The notes beneath the pieces are model-generated. The model was given only the letters and a program-made list of their open reading frames with translations. It did no database searches and was not told where the DNA came from. 64,000 bases of DNA from Mucilaginibacter ginsenosidivorax (GTDB lineage Bacteria; Bacteroidota; Bacteroidia; Sphingobacteriales; Sphingobacteriaceae): contig NZ_CP042437.1 in assembly GCF_007971525.1 (NCBI RefSeq), forward strand, positions 3,968,001 to 4,032,000, written 5' to 3'. The position numbers were made by a program, and so were the translations under genes. Every line of letters starts with the position of its first letter. The stretch's first letter is position 1. Below are positions 41,620 to 50,698 of this stretch, piece by piece.

Positions 41620-42632
41620 GCTAATGGAATTTTTAAGAAGGCCGTAAACATTTCTTCGGTATTGCTGATGGTGAGTTCAAATTTATTGCCGTATAACAGA
41701 TCAAGCCGTTTGCGCAAATTCTGGATCCCGAAACCGCCGGCGGCATCAGTTTTTTGATTAAAAATACGGTTTTTGGTTTCAAATGTGAGGTAACGGCCTT
41801 GCTGCACCAGTGCCAGCTCAATTTTATTGTCGATACTGGCTTTGTCAATACCATGCTTGAAAATGTTTTCAACAAATGTCATGAGCAGCATGGGCGGTAT
41901 TTGCAGGTGCGGGCTGCAATCCTGTATAAAATTGATGTCTATTTCATGCCTGATCCTTATTTTTTCCAGGGCGATGTAATTCTCCAAAAACTGGATCTCG
42001 GTATTAACGGATACCTCGTCTTTTGGGCTTTCATCCACAAAATAGCGCATAATGTTGGATAGCTGCTCTACCAGTTTGGCGGTGCGGGGCGAATCAACAT
42101 AAGCCTCGTAATAAATATTATTGAGGGTGTTGAACAGGAAATGCGGCTGCACCTGCGATTTAAGCAGGTTTAGCTCGGCCTGGCTTTTTTGCACCAGTAT
42201 TTTTTCTGATTGTTGCTTAATTTCGAAGTAAGCCAGCGCTATCCTGAAAATAAAGCTGAGCAAATAGGTCATAAACCCGGCTACCACAAAATTAAGCATC
42301 ATGCTAAAAGTCATTTTTTCGGGGTGGCTGGCAAAAAACGTGTTGTACGAGTACATGATTAAAAAGCCACGCGCCACGCCGCCAATAACCAGTAATAACA
42401 CCACATAAATTACATATTGCACACGATGCCCTTTTTCATAAAAGCGGGGATACAGAAATTTAATGTTGCCATAAATAACCAGCAGGTAAAACGCAACACT
42501 GATAACAGTAAAAATGCTGGCATGATTAAACCCATCAACCGGCAGTATCGAAAAAAAGATGATAAAAAACACCGCTATCCATATCACCCATTGCAGGCGT
42601 GTAAGCGTGGGCATGTTTTTAATGAAATTCAT
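41616..42632 (-). CDS. LytS/YehU-type sensor histidine kinase
   Basis: 338 residues from the ATG at 42632; an upstream TTG start would precede the first helix needlessly. Four membrane helices in residues 10-140, then the His-kinase box QVQPHFLFNTLNNIYYEAYV with His164, and an ATPase domain with MLLMTFVENIFKHGI and GGFGIQNLRKRL. It belongs to the short periplasm-less class of Bacteroidota that pairs with LytTR regulators. Signal unknown. Confidence 0.94.
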   Translation of the reverse strand: MNFIKNMPTLTRLQWVIWIAVFFIIFFSILPVDGFNHASIFTVISVAFYLLVIYGNIKFLYPRFYEKGHRVQYVIYVVLLLVIGGVARGFLIMYSYNTFFASHPEKMTFSMMLNFVVAGFMTYLLSFIFRIALAYFEIKQQSEKILVQKSQAELNLLKSQVQPHFLFNTLNNIYYEAYVDSPRTAKLVEQLSNIMRYFVDESPKDEVSVNTEIQFLENYIALEKIRIRHEIDINFIQDCSPHLQIPPMLLMTFVENIFKHGIDKASIDNKIELALVQQGRYLTFETKNRIFNQKTDAAGGFGIQNLRKRLDLLYGNKFELTISNTEEMFTAFLKIPLA

Positions 42633-42848
42633 TTTTAAATGTACAAAGCTTTTTGTTTTGGGCGGCTGATTTTCAACCAAAAGGCCCCAATATTCAACCA
42701 ATTACTTGCCAGCCCATACAGCGGAAGTTGAGATATTAAGGGCAAGCATTAAAAATAACGGGGCAAGGGTTGAAATCATTTGCCCTTGTTGTTAATAAAA
42801 TCAAGCTTTAATTATTCAATTTTCAACCGCACCTTTAAAGCTTATACA

Positions 42849-43961
42849 ATGAAAAAATTACTGATTGCCGCCCTTATGGCGGTTGTTATCCAGTTTACCT
42901 TTACTGGGTTTACCCACGCCCAGCTGCTTACATCAATACCAAGCGGCGGCAATAAAAAAGCATCCGTTACCGAAATGATAGGCATTACCGATGTAACCAT
43001 TAACTACAGCCGCCCGCATGTGAATAAGCGCGACGGACATATTTGGGGCGAGCTTGTTTATAATGGCTATGCCGACCTGGGTTTTGGTACCTCAAAAGCA
43101 GCACCATGGCGGGCCGGGGCCAATGAAAATACCACCATCGAGTTTTCTACCGATGTAAAGGTGGAAGGCCAGCCCTTGGCTGCCGGTAAGTATGGCTTTT
43201 TTATTGCCTATGGCGCTGATGAGAGTACGCTGATATTTTCAAAAAACGCTACCTCGTGGGGCAGCTTTTTTTATAACCAGGCCGAGGATGTATTGCGCGT
43301 AAAAGTGAAACCAGTACCGGCAGCGACGAGTGTGGAATGGCTTAAATACGAGTTTGCCGACCAAACCCCAACCAGCGCAGTAATTGAATTACAATGGGAA
43401 AAATTGGTAATTCCGTTTAAGGTTGATGTTGACCTGCCTGCCACACAGCTTGCCGTATTCAGGAAAGAACTGCGTACCAACAAGGGCTTTAACTGGGAAA
43501 GCTGGGAACAGGCCGCCGCCTTTTGCGCCCAAAATAAAACCAACCTGGAAGAAGGCCTGCTATGGGCCGATACCGCAACCAGTGTAAATTTTGGCGGCAA
43601 CCAGGTATTCCAGACCTGGAAAACCAAGGCGGCAATATTGAGTGATTTGGGCCGCAGCGCCGAAGCAACTGCCACCATGAAAACTGCCCTGCCTTTTGCC
43701 GATGTTAACGACCTTTATTTTTATGGCAAAAGCCTTATTGCTGAAAACAGAGGTCAGGAAGCGCTTGAGGTATTTAAGCTTGATTACCAAAAACACCCCG
43801 ACGAGTTTTTAACCAACACAGGTATGGCCCGTGGGTACATGGCCGTTGGCGATAACAAAAAAGCCCTGCCCTATGCCCTGAAAGCCCAAAAACAGGTTGT
43901 TGGCAAAATAAATAAGGATACTATTGATAAAATGGTAGCCACTTTGCAGGCGGCGAAGTAG
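42849..43961 (+). CDS. DUF2911 domain protein with C-terminal TPR-like repeats
   Basis: 370 residues from the ATG at 42849, which follows with a signal peptide (KKLLIAALMAVVIQFTFTGF, mature near THAQ). DUF2911 (about 25-190): VTINYSRPHVNKRDGHIWGE, APWRAGANENTTIEFSTDV. The last 130 residues have TPR-like helices (NQVFQTWKTKAAILSDLGRS, RGYMAVGDNKKALPYALKAQ). Common, uncharacterised secreted protein in this phylum. Divergent from the LytS/LytTR operon and possibly its target. Confidence 0.85.
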   Translation: MKKLLIAALMAVVIQFTFTGFTHAQLLTSIPSGGNKKASVTEMIGITDVTINYSRPHVNKRDGHIWGELVYNGYADLGFGTSKAAPWRAGANENTTIEFSTDVKVEGQPLAAGKYGFFIAYGADESTLIFSKNATSWGSFFYNQAEDVLRVKVKPVPAATSVEWLKYEFADQTPTSAVIELQWEKLVIPFKVDVDLPATQLAVFRKELRTNKGFNWESWEQAAAFCAQNKTNLEEGLLWADTATSVNFGGNQVFQTWKTKAAILSDLGRSAEATATMKTALPFADVNDLYFYGKSLIAENRGQEALEVFKLDYQKHPDEFLTNTGMARGYMAVGDNKKALPYALKAQKQVVGKINKDTIDKMVATLQAAK

Positions 43962-44023
43962 GGGCTGTCGGCATCAGAATTTTCAGAATTTGAGAATTGG
44001 CAGAATGGAAAATGTTGTAGTGT

Positions 44024-44084
44024 GTTTGGAGGAAATAAGAAAGTGGGGAATCGGGTGTTCCTCCTTTTTTTATTTCCTCCAAAC
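44024..44084. terminator. Inverted repeat between convergent genes, two-way terminator
   Basis: GTTTGGAGGAAATAA (44024-44038) and TTATTTCCTCCAAAC (44070-44084) are perfect 15-base arms. An inner CTCCTTTTTTT run may give a second terminator. It separates the DUF2911 gene from the Thg1-like gene, which converge. Confidence 0.65.
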
Positions 44085-44105
44085 GCCTATAGCGTTGTCT
44101 CCAAC

Positions 44106-44879
44106 TTAGCCTTTGTCCTCGTACTTGTTTACCAGGTCATGTATAAATAGGTCATATTCATCTCTCATGGGCAGCGTAAAATCAGTATGCAGGTTCCGCC
44201 TGTCAACTAACACATGCTCGTTGTTCTTTGGATTAAAGCCTTCCTTTTTTACATCTTTCCAATAAATACCTATTCCTCGTTTTTGCCATGCAGGAAGGTT
44301 ATTGAAATTAATACCGTATTGAAACAGTAATTCGTTTTTGGCTGCAATACTCATCCCTTCAATTTTTGAGGTAGCTTCTCTTGCATTAAAGTTATCTTGC
44401 CTCAAACGCCAGTAGCAGTGCGCATTCAACGCATTTCTGTGCGCATCTTCATTACGCCACCTGAAATAATCCCCAACCAGGTGTATGTTGGGAAGTTCTG
44501 ATAGCCGACAATCAAAGGCTCCTACGTTTCCCAAAAGAGCCGAAAATTTAGCACTCGCTTCTCCCGCCAGTATGGAAATGTATTTCCTGGTCTTTCGCCC
44601 AAAAAGACCTTCATCAGGATGAAAGAGTAATGATATTTCATCACTTTCGGTATAACCATAAATTACGTTAAAACCGCAATTCATCAAATGTTTTACCGTT
44701 TCAACCATTAAATCGCGAAATTTTTCGTCAAAAGGCGCCTCGAAACGGTGCACTTCCTTTGTTAGCCGGGTAAAGCCTCGTCCGTCAATTCTGGCTACCA
44801 TGTACATACCAGGTAAAACGCAGCGGTCCTGAGAGGTTTCATAAACCCTCATTTTAACATCCAGCTCATCAAATTTCAT
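44106..44879 (-). CDS. Thg1-like 3'-5' RNA polymerase (tRNAHis guanylyltransferase family)
   Basis: 257 residues from the ATG at 44879; another ATG at 44891 would add four. Family signatures: ARIDGRGFTRLTK with Asp32 and YGYTESDEISLLF with Asp80, the two metal-binding carboxylates needed for 3'-5' nucleotide addition. FSALLGNVGAFDCRL and NALNAHCYWRLRQ match the body. Bacterial Thg1-like proteins add templated nucleotides to 5'-truncated tRNAs, acting as repair enzymes; the true G-1 role is less likely here. It overlaps the kinase gene upstream by 11 bases, so the two are translated together. Call on family is firm; RNA target unknown. Confidence 0.9.
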   Translation of the reverse strand: MKFDELDVKMRVYETSQDRCVLPGMYMVARIDGRGFTRLTKEVHRFEAPFDEKFRDLMVETVKHLMNCGFNVIYGYTESDEISLLFHPDEGLFGRKTRKYISILAGEASAKFSALLGNVGAFDCRLSELPNIHLVGDYFRWRNEDAHRNALNAHCYWRLRQDNFNAREATSKIEGMSIAAKNELLFQYGINFNNLPAWQKRGIGIYWKDVKKEGFNPKNNEHVLVDRRNLHTDFTLPMRDEYDLFIHDLVNKYEDKG

Positions 44880-45315
44880 TTGACCATTCATTTACCGTGA
44901 ACATATTATTCTCGGCTGTTACATAATATAGTTCGTCGAATCCTTCATCCATCTGTGGCAGGTTCAGTCGTTTATAAGTTCCTTTTATTCCAATTTCAGG
45001 AATCTTTTCTTTACCCGTCCGTTGGTCATTACGCGCTAATGCAACGGCTACTTTTGATTGAAAATAATATCCAATCACTTTAAACTTATTTGCTTTTGCA
45101 ATGGCAATATATTTTGCCCTTTCTTCCGGAGAGGGATTGGTATTGTCTATCACAAAAGGCTGAAATGTGAGTATACAAGTTTCAATAAACCTGAGTTCTT
45201 TATTTCTTGTGTTTAGCTGATCTAAAGAAATACGCATATGCGTATTAAAAAACCGCTCTTTAAAAAAGGTACTTTTTCCTGTTGCCTGAATACCGCAAAA
45301 TATCACTGCTTCCAT
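44869..45315 (-). CDS. Polynucleotide-kinase-like P-loop protein
   Basis: 148 residues. The Walker A motif GIQATGKS (residues 8-15), Asp32 in RISLDQL, and VIDNTNPSPEERAKYIAIA (about 56-74) fit the AAA_33/T4 Pnk kinase group, in which DNTN is a typical segment. A basic tract around VALARNDQRTGKEKIP could be the lid. There is no phosphatase or ligase domain: kinase only. The gene overlaps the Thg1-like gene by 11-23 bases and precedes it. I infer a 5'-OH RNA (or nucleotide) kinase supplying ends for the Thg1-like enzyme. Confidence 0.78.
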   Translation of the reverse strand: MEAVIFCGIQATGKSTFFKERFFNTHMRISLDQLNTRNKELRFIETCILTFQPFVIDNTNPSPEERAKYIAIAKANKFKVIGYYFQSKVAVALARNDQRTGKEKIPEIGIKGTYKRLNLPQMDEGFDELYYVTAENNMFTVNEWSNEI

Positions 45316-45708
45316 TTTTATAAGGGCTCACCAGAGCGCGGTAAACAAATCTATATTAAAATCCCCCATAAGTCCTATCCCCAATCACATTAAATTCTGT
45401 CGGCTCACCGAAGCCCTTGTATTATATTAGGTTTGCAACTAAAGGATTATGTGAACTACAACTTTGGTTGGTACAGTGACAACACCAACGAGCCTTTAAT
45501 CTGGAGAACAGGCAAATCCATAAACGAACATGCGTGTATCAAAACCGGACGAACAAGTAGTGTGGTTTTTTATTTAATTTGTTGATATATAATAATTTAC
45601 AAGCTTGGCATTTTCTTGGTGAGTATTTTAAATGAATCAGAATTTAGGAACCGACAAGTCCATCTGGTTGTTTTCTGATCCGGAAACCAATGAAATGAAC
45701 GAAAAGGT
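45316..45708. other. Intergenic region with two short frames
   Basis: 393 bases between the divergent Pnk-like and permease genes. It holds a possible gene fragment at 45451-45585 and a 26-residue frame at 45632-45712 that overlaps the permease start; both are listed. No stem-loop or RNA is recognised. The rightward promoter of the permease and leftward promoter of the repair pair must lie here. Confidence 0.45.
45451..45585 (+). pseudogene. Possible gene fragment or small GTG-start gene
   Basis: 44 codons from GTG to TGA. The translation has protein-like composition (MNYNFGWYSDNTNEPLIWRT, then GKSINEHACIKTGRTSSVVF) and the frame stays open leftward for some 18 further codons without an ATG. 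It may be the end of a decayed gene. No family recognised. Confidence 0.25.
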
Positions 45709-45712
45709 ATGA
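45632..45712 (+). CDS. Possible 26-aa leader peptide overlapping the permease start
   Basis: A 27-codon frame from ATG 45632; its TGA overlaps the permease ATG (ATGA, 45709-45712). Product begins MNQNLGTDKSIWLF and ends NEMNEKV. The geometry would allow translational coupling to the permease gene. It could also be a chance frame; no homologue is recognised. Confidence 0.3.
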   Translation: MNQNLGTDKSIWLFSDPETNEMNEKV

Positions 45713-48111
45713 TAAAGAACTATCTTAAAACCGCGCTCAGAAACCTGGGCCGACGGAAATCTAACTCATTTGTTAATATTTCTGGCCTCGCCGTTGGCTT
45801 CGCGGCTTTCCTGCTGATATTCCTGGTTATCCAATATGAGCAAAGTTTCGATACTTTTCACACAAAAAAGAACAGCATTTACAGGGTAGTGCGCGCCGCA
45901 AAAAACCGGGCCGACGATGGCTACCGGGCGGGAGTAACTGTGCCTACTACTTTTGCCTTGCGGTCTGATTTTCAGCAACTGTCTAATGTTGCGGCTATTG
46001 CGGCCGATTATAACGTGCAGGTTTTAGTGCCATCGGCTAACGGATCAGTTGCAAAAAAATTTAACGAAGGAAATGGGTTGTTTTTTACTGAGCCGCAGTT
46101 TTTTAAGATGTTTGATTTTAGTCTTGCTATAGGCAATATAAAAGATGCGCTTAATGAGCCAAATACCGCGCTTTTTACTAAAGAATTAGCCACTAAATAT
46201 TTTGGCGATTGGAAAACAGCCGTAGGCAAAACATTAAAAATGGATGGCCAGAATATTAAGGTCACCGGTATCCTTGATGATATTCCGCCGAATACAGATT
46301 TTCCGATAAAAGGTGTATTGTCTTACGAAACCATGCGTAATTATGCTGATTTTAACAGCTGGGGAAGTATAAATGATGCGGATAATTGTTTTGTACAACT
46401 GGCACCGAACGAGACTAAAGAACATTTTGACCATTTACTGAACGGATTTATGGGCAAACATACCTCGCCCGGAAATGCCGGATACGATCTTGTTTTGCAA
46501 CCATTGAACCAAATACATTCCGATTCGCGGTTTAATAATTACAACGGGCATACTTTTAGTAAAGATTTGACCTACGCTTTAGGCGCAATAGGTATTTTTC
46601 TGCTGGTTATTGCCTGTGTAAATTTTATTAACCTTACTACCGCGCAGGCCATGAACCGGGGTAAAGAGGTGGGCGTTCGGAAAGTGCTGGGTGGCAGCCG
46701 CACGCAGTTAATGATGCAGTTTTTTGGCGAAACAGGCATAACCTGCTTACTTGCGTTAATAGTGGCAACCGGCGTTACTTTGTTTTGCATCCCTTATATC
46801 AATGAGCTGCTTAATATTCACCTTGCCACAACAATATTGTACAGCAACAATGTGCTTTTATTTATGCTGCTGGCATTGGTGCTGGTAACCGCCTTTTCTG
46901 GCTTTTACCCGGCGCTGGTATTATCGGGCTTTAATTCAGTTACAGTGCTAAAAGGATCATCTCCCGGGGCCGAGCGTCAAAAAGGAATTTCTTTTCGCAG
47001 GTGTTTGGTTGTATTTCAATTTGTAATTGCCCAAACGCTCATCATCGCAACATTGATTGTTGCATCGCAAATGAATTACTTTCGGATGGCTGATTTAGGA
47101 TTTAATAAAGATGCCGTTATTAATGCCGGTTTCCCGAACGATAGTATTGGGGCGAGCAAAATGGAGGCGCTACGCAACGACCTGCTAAAACTGCCAGGCA
47201 TACGGGATTTTAGCCTGAGTATGGCATCGCCGGCGGGCGGCGGATATTATACCGATTTACGCACGCCCGAAAATCACGCTACCGAGCCCAATATGATTAC
47301 GAACATGAATGAAGCCGATACCTCGTTTTTTAATTTATACCATTTACAGTTTGCAGCGGGCCGCATTTACCAACCTTCGGATACTATGCGCGAGTTTGTG
47401 GTGAACGAAACTGTTGTGCGGGGACTTGGCTTACCAAATGCGCAAGCCGCCATCGGAAAAAAGATAAAGGTTGCCGGGAAAATGTTACCAATAGTAGGTG
47501 TTTTAAAAGATTTTCATGTTAATTCGTTACGGGACCCCATGGTGCCGGTGGTAATGACTACGATGAAAAAAGGATATGGTATGGTAAGCCTAAAAATAAA
47601 CCTTGGCCATACAACAACCATTATCCCGGCGATGGAAAAGCTGTGGAATCAGTATTTTCCGGACTATATATTTGGATACAATTTTTTAGACCAGTCCATT
47701 GCATCAGCCTATCAGCAGGAAAACCAGCTTTCGCTGCTTTATAAAATATTTTCGGGCATAGCAATTTTTATTTCCTGCCTGGGATTATACGGCCTTATTT
47801 CATTTATGGCTGTGCAGCGTAAAAAGGAAATTGGTATCCGCAAGGTGCTGGGTGCGCCTGTAAAAGATATTTTGGTGATGCTTTCAAAAGAATTTACCAT
47901 CCTTATCTCTATTGCATTTTTAATTGCAACCCCTGTAGCCTGGTATTTTATGCATCAATGGCTGCAGCACTACGCCTACCGGATAATGATAGGTGTGTGG
48001 TTTTTTGCCGCAACTATAGGGGGCTCATTGATTATAGCCTGGCTCACCGTAGGCTACACTGCCATAAAAGCCGCATTGGCTAACCCGGTGAAGAGTTTGA
48101 GATCGGAGTAA
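45709..48111 (+). CDS. FtsX/MacB-type ABC transporter permease
   Basis: 800 residues, the double-FtsX layout of Bacteroidota: N-terminal helix (FVNISGLAVGFAAFLLIFLV), periplasmic MacB_PCD domain, a three-helix FtsX core near 290-420 with NRGKEVGVRKVLGGSRTQLM, a second periplasmic part, and a second FtsX core near 680-795 with RKKEIGIRKVLGAPVKDIL. It lacks an ATPase domain and no ATPase gene adjoins, as is common for this class. Likely acts in lipoprotein or peptide export or stress signalling; substrate unknown. Confidence 0.93.
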   Translation: MIKNYLKTALRNLGRRKSNSFVNISGLAVGFAAFLLIFLVIQYEQSFDTFHTKKNSIYRVVRAAKNRADDGYRAGVTVPTTFALRSDFQQLSNVAAIAADYNVQVLVPSANGSVAKKFNEGNGLFFTEPQFFKMFDFSLAIGNIKDALNEPNTALFTKELATKYFGDWKTAVGKTLKMDGQNIKVTGILDDIPPNTDFPIKGVLSYETMRNYADFNSWGSINDADNCFVQLAPNETKEHFDHLLNGFMGKHTSPGNAGYDLVLQPLNQIHSDSRFNNYNGHTFSKDLTYALGAIGIFLLVIACVNFINLTTAQAMNRGKEVGVRKVLGGSRTQLMMQFFGETGITCLLALIVATGVTLFCIPYINELLNIHLATTILYSNNVLLFMLLALVLVTAFSGFYPALVLSGFNSVTVLKGSSPGAERQKGISFRRCLVVFQFVIAQTLIIATLIVASQMNYFRMADLGFNKDAVINAGFPNDSIGASKMEALRNDLLKLPGIRDFSLSMASPAGGGYYTDLRTPENHATEPNMITNMNEADTSFFNLYHLQFAAGRIYQPSDTMREFVVNETVVRGLGLPNAQAAIGKKIKVAGKMLPIVGVLKDFHVNSLRDPMVPVVMTTMKKGYGMVSLKINLGHTTTIIPAMEKLWNQYFPDYIFGYNFLDQSIASAYQQENQLSLLYKIFSGIAIFISCLGLYGLISFMAVQRKKEIGIRKVLGAPVKDILVMLSKEFTILISIAFLIATPVAWYFMHQWLQHYAYRIMIGVWFFAATIGGSLIIAWLTVGYTAIKAALANPVKSLRSE

Positions 48112-48129
48112 GTTTAAGTCAGGATTTTA

Positions 48130-48160
48130 GGCCTTGCCGGTATTGTAACCGGCAAGCCTT
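48130..48160 (+). terminator. Terminator after permease gene
   Basis: CTTGCCGGT (48133-48141) pairs with ACCGGCAAG (48148-48156), extended by GGC/GCC, and is followed by CCTTTAATACTT. It lies 20 bases past the permease stop. Confidence 0.65.
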
Positions 48161-48267
48161 TAATACTTAAAACGAATCATTACGAATAAGAATCAAACAC
48201 CAGGAAATTCCAAAAATTACCCAATGATTTAAATCCGCAACACACCTTATTCCTGAGCTTTAGTTTT

Positions 48268-49371
48268 TTAACATCCTTTATTTGGTATGGCATAAATTAC
48301 GTTGCCCGAAACAGATAAATTGAAGCCAAAATTTTCTGCAGCAGGAAGTAAAAGTTTTTTCCATGTTTTGCCCATGTCAGCTGACCGGAATATACCATCT
48401 GAGCGGCCGCATACTAAATATTTACCCATTTGTTTAATTGATAAAATCTCCGGTGAAGATTTAAACAAGCCTATTTGTTTCATTAATGAACTACTCCAGG
48501 AAGGTTGAAGTTCTTCGCCTATAGCATTCCAGGTTTTTCCACTATCCAGTGAAATGTGTACGCTATTTGTTTGGGTTATTGTATTGTTTACTATAGCAGC
48601 AAATCCTCCATCTATACGTTCCACAGCGATGCCAACGCCACCTTCGCTAATCACACGATCCCAGTTTTCGCCATCATCGGTCGATCTTAATATTCCATCT
48701 TTGCTGGTAGCCAGGAGTACACCGTCCGATTCTGCCAATTTCATTCTACCGTCTCTAAGATGCACTTGTTTCCAGGTTTTTCCACCGTTAGTAGATCTAA
48801 AAAGGCTATTGCCGGTGCCAATGAAAACTGTGCCTGCGGCAGTTTCAAAAACGGTGCGTACTTCTCTCTCTTTATAATTTTTGTACATCCAATCTACCGT
48901 TCTGTCTAAGCGTACGGCTTGCTCTTGAAAATTCGTGTACATGGGCGACCAATTATTCGTCCCGTTTATTTTTTGTAAAAAACGACCCCTGAAATCATAG
49001 GCAAGTATCCCATTATTGCCGGGGGTAATGTTACGCTGGTTACCAGGGAAAATTTCTTTTGTCCAAAAAGGAGTTGTGGAATTTGGTTCACTATGATAAA
49101 CCCCTTTTCCGGCACGTAAGTATAGCCCACTGTCATTTGCAAATAAACCATCTCTCCACACACCTTCTCTCTGCAAATTTTCAGGCAGTCCTTCACTAAT
49201 ATCCTGCCATGTTTGTCCGCCATCGGCAGATTTAAAAATCACGTTGACAATCGCCGATGATTTGCCTTCTTTTATTGGTTTCCTTTTTGCTTCCTTTTCT
49301 TTTAGCACAAAAGAATTTAGCAGAAATAATACCAGGACGATAGCCGGAACAAATACAAATAGCTTTTTCAT
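48268..49371 (-). CDS. Secreted Asp-box (BNR/sialidase-type) repeat protein
   Basis: 367 residues from the ATG at 49371. N-terminal membrane anchor (KLFVFVPAIVLVLFLLNSFV). Five Asp-box motifs of the S-x-D-x-G-x-T-W type are spread through it: SADGGQTW, STNGGKTW, STDDGENW, SLDSGKTW and SADMGKTW. That predicts a beta-propeller like sialidases and photosystem assembly factors; catalytic sialidase residues were not found. Divergent from the membrane-bound winged-helix gene, perhaps its target. Function unknown. Confidence 0.78.
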   Translation of the reverse strand: MKKLFVFVPAIVLVLFLLNSFVLKEKEAKRKPIKEGKSSAIVNVIFKSADGGQTWQDISEGLPENLQREGVWRDGLFANDSGLYLRAGKGVYHSEPNSTTPFWTKEIFPGNQRNITPGNNGILAYDFRGRFLQKINGTNNWSPMYTNFQEQAVRLDRTVDWMYKNYKEREVRTVFETAAGTVFIGTGNSLFRSTNGGKTWKQVHLRDGRMKLAESDGVLLATSKDGILRSTDDGENWDRVISEGGVGIAVERIDGGFAAIVNNTITQTNSVHISLDSGKTWNAIGEELQPSWSSSLMKQIGLFKSSPEILSIKQMGKYLVCGRSDGIFRSADMGKTWKKLLLPAAENFGFNLSVSGNVIYAIPNKGC

Positions 49372-49521
49372 TTTTTTAAATTTTAAGTAAAACATATGTT
49401 TAATCATGCATTTTATGATTCCTATCAGAATTGATGGAGCAAAATTACTTTGATATATTTCGGCGTGAAGAACTTGGATTGTAAATAAAAATGTAAACTT
49501 TGTAAATAAAATATTGACACT

Positions 49522-50412
49522 ATGTTAGATAGCAGAAATCTACTCGCCGGGAAACGCAAGTACCTGTTCGGCTTGACGATACTTCCTTTTATAGCTGTGA
49601 TCTGCGTGGCTTTCAGTATCAAGAACGATGACAGCTTCGATATAGCCAGGAGGGAGGTTTTGCTCCGCAGGCTCGGCCATGAACTGCTCTTACAATCGGG
49701 CGACAGTACATCAAGGGTGCTCCCGGTAAAAAAAATTGCAGAAAATGAATACCAGATAACGTTTGAGAATAAGCTTACTTTTCAACCAGCCTCGCTGGTG
49801 AATACTACCAGCCGTTTGTTGGCCAAAGACCCGCTGGCACGTGACTATGTTGTAAACGTTTTAAACTGTGGCAACTCAGATATAATTTATGGATACGCTA
49901 TATCCCAAAATAAGAAAGATGATATTGTGGCATGTATAGGAAGAAAGCAACCCACAGCATGTTACATGATCAACATTAAATTCAAACCGGCGGGTATAAT
50001 TACAGCAAAAAATGGATATCTGCTGGGCAGCCTGCCATTTTTAGCATTTGTTGGTTTTGTTTTTTTTAGATCGGTTAAGCCGAAAAAAAACTTGCCCGAC
50101 GATCAGTACACTGACATGTTTACTTTGGGCGCGGTGTTGTTTGATGAGAAGAATCGTAAGCTCACAATAAACGGAAACACTACAGACCTGACCGGAACTG
50201 AAACGCGCCTGCTGCTCATTTTTGCATCGGCACCCAACCAGACCATAGCGCGAAGCCGGCTACAAAAAGAAATATGGGAAGACGAAGGCGTTATTGTGGG
50301 GCGCAGCCTGGATATGTTTATATCAAAACTCAGAAAAAAACTGGAACCCGATCCCAATATTAAAATCGTTGTTATACGCGGTAAAGGGTATAAGCTTGAG
50401 ATTAGTGCGTAA
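49522..50412 (+). CDS. Membrane-anchored winged-helix regulator (ToxR-like plan)
   Basis: 296 residues. Order is unusual: N-terminal helix (YLFGLTILPFIAVICVAF, about 14-31), about 130 residues outside the cytoplasm, a second helix (LLGSLPFLAFVGFVFF, about 168-183), then a C-terminal OmpR-type winged helix (about 195-295; LTGTETRLLLIFASAPNQTI, RSLDMFISKLRKKLEPDPNI, VVIRGKGYKL). No receiver or kinase is present. The plan suggests a one-component membrane sensor that binds DNA from the membrane. The periplasmic part has three Cys (about 114-147), possible disulfides. Signal unknown. Confidence 0.82.
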   Translation: MLDSRNLLAGKRKYLFGLTILPFIAVICVAFSIKNDDSFDIARREVLLRRLGHELLLQSGDSTSRVLPVKKIAENEYQITFENKLTFQPASLVNTTSRLLAKDPLARDYVVNVLNCGNSDIIYGYAISQNKKDDIVACIGRKQPTACYMINIKFKPAGIITAKNGYLLGSLPFLAFVGFVFFRSVKPKKNLPDDQYTDMFTLGAVLFDEKNRKLTINGNTTDLTGTETRLLLIFASAPNQTIARSRLQKEIWEDEGVIVGRSLDMFISKLRKKLEPDPNIKIVVIRGKGYKLEISA

Positions 50413-50698
50413 GAGGAATTTTCGCGCGCCGAATTGAACTTATGGAATATATTAAGCATGTTGCCACACAAGCAAGGAGGCTTGCGCCAGCGGGGGCTGT
50501 TTGTGTTTGTTGGAATTGTCTTCAATAACCTCAATTCTGGCGGCAATTTGTTAAAACTTATGCCAACTTATCCTCATCTGTAGCGTTTTTATTAATTACC
50601 ACCATTTAGATGCCTTTGCCCTGATACATCTGCCACTATAGCTCACTACCTTCTTCTTTTACAATTTAAGTCCCCGGAGAAAGGCTGCTCACACATTG

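Noticed and set aside
48268..49371. Calling the Asp-box protein a sialidase
   Set aside because: Asp boxes only show a propeller fold; the Arg triad and catalytic Tyr/Glu/Asp of sialidases were not found.
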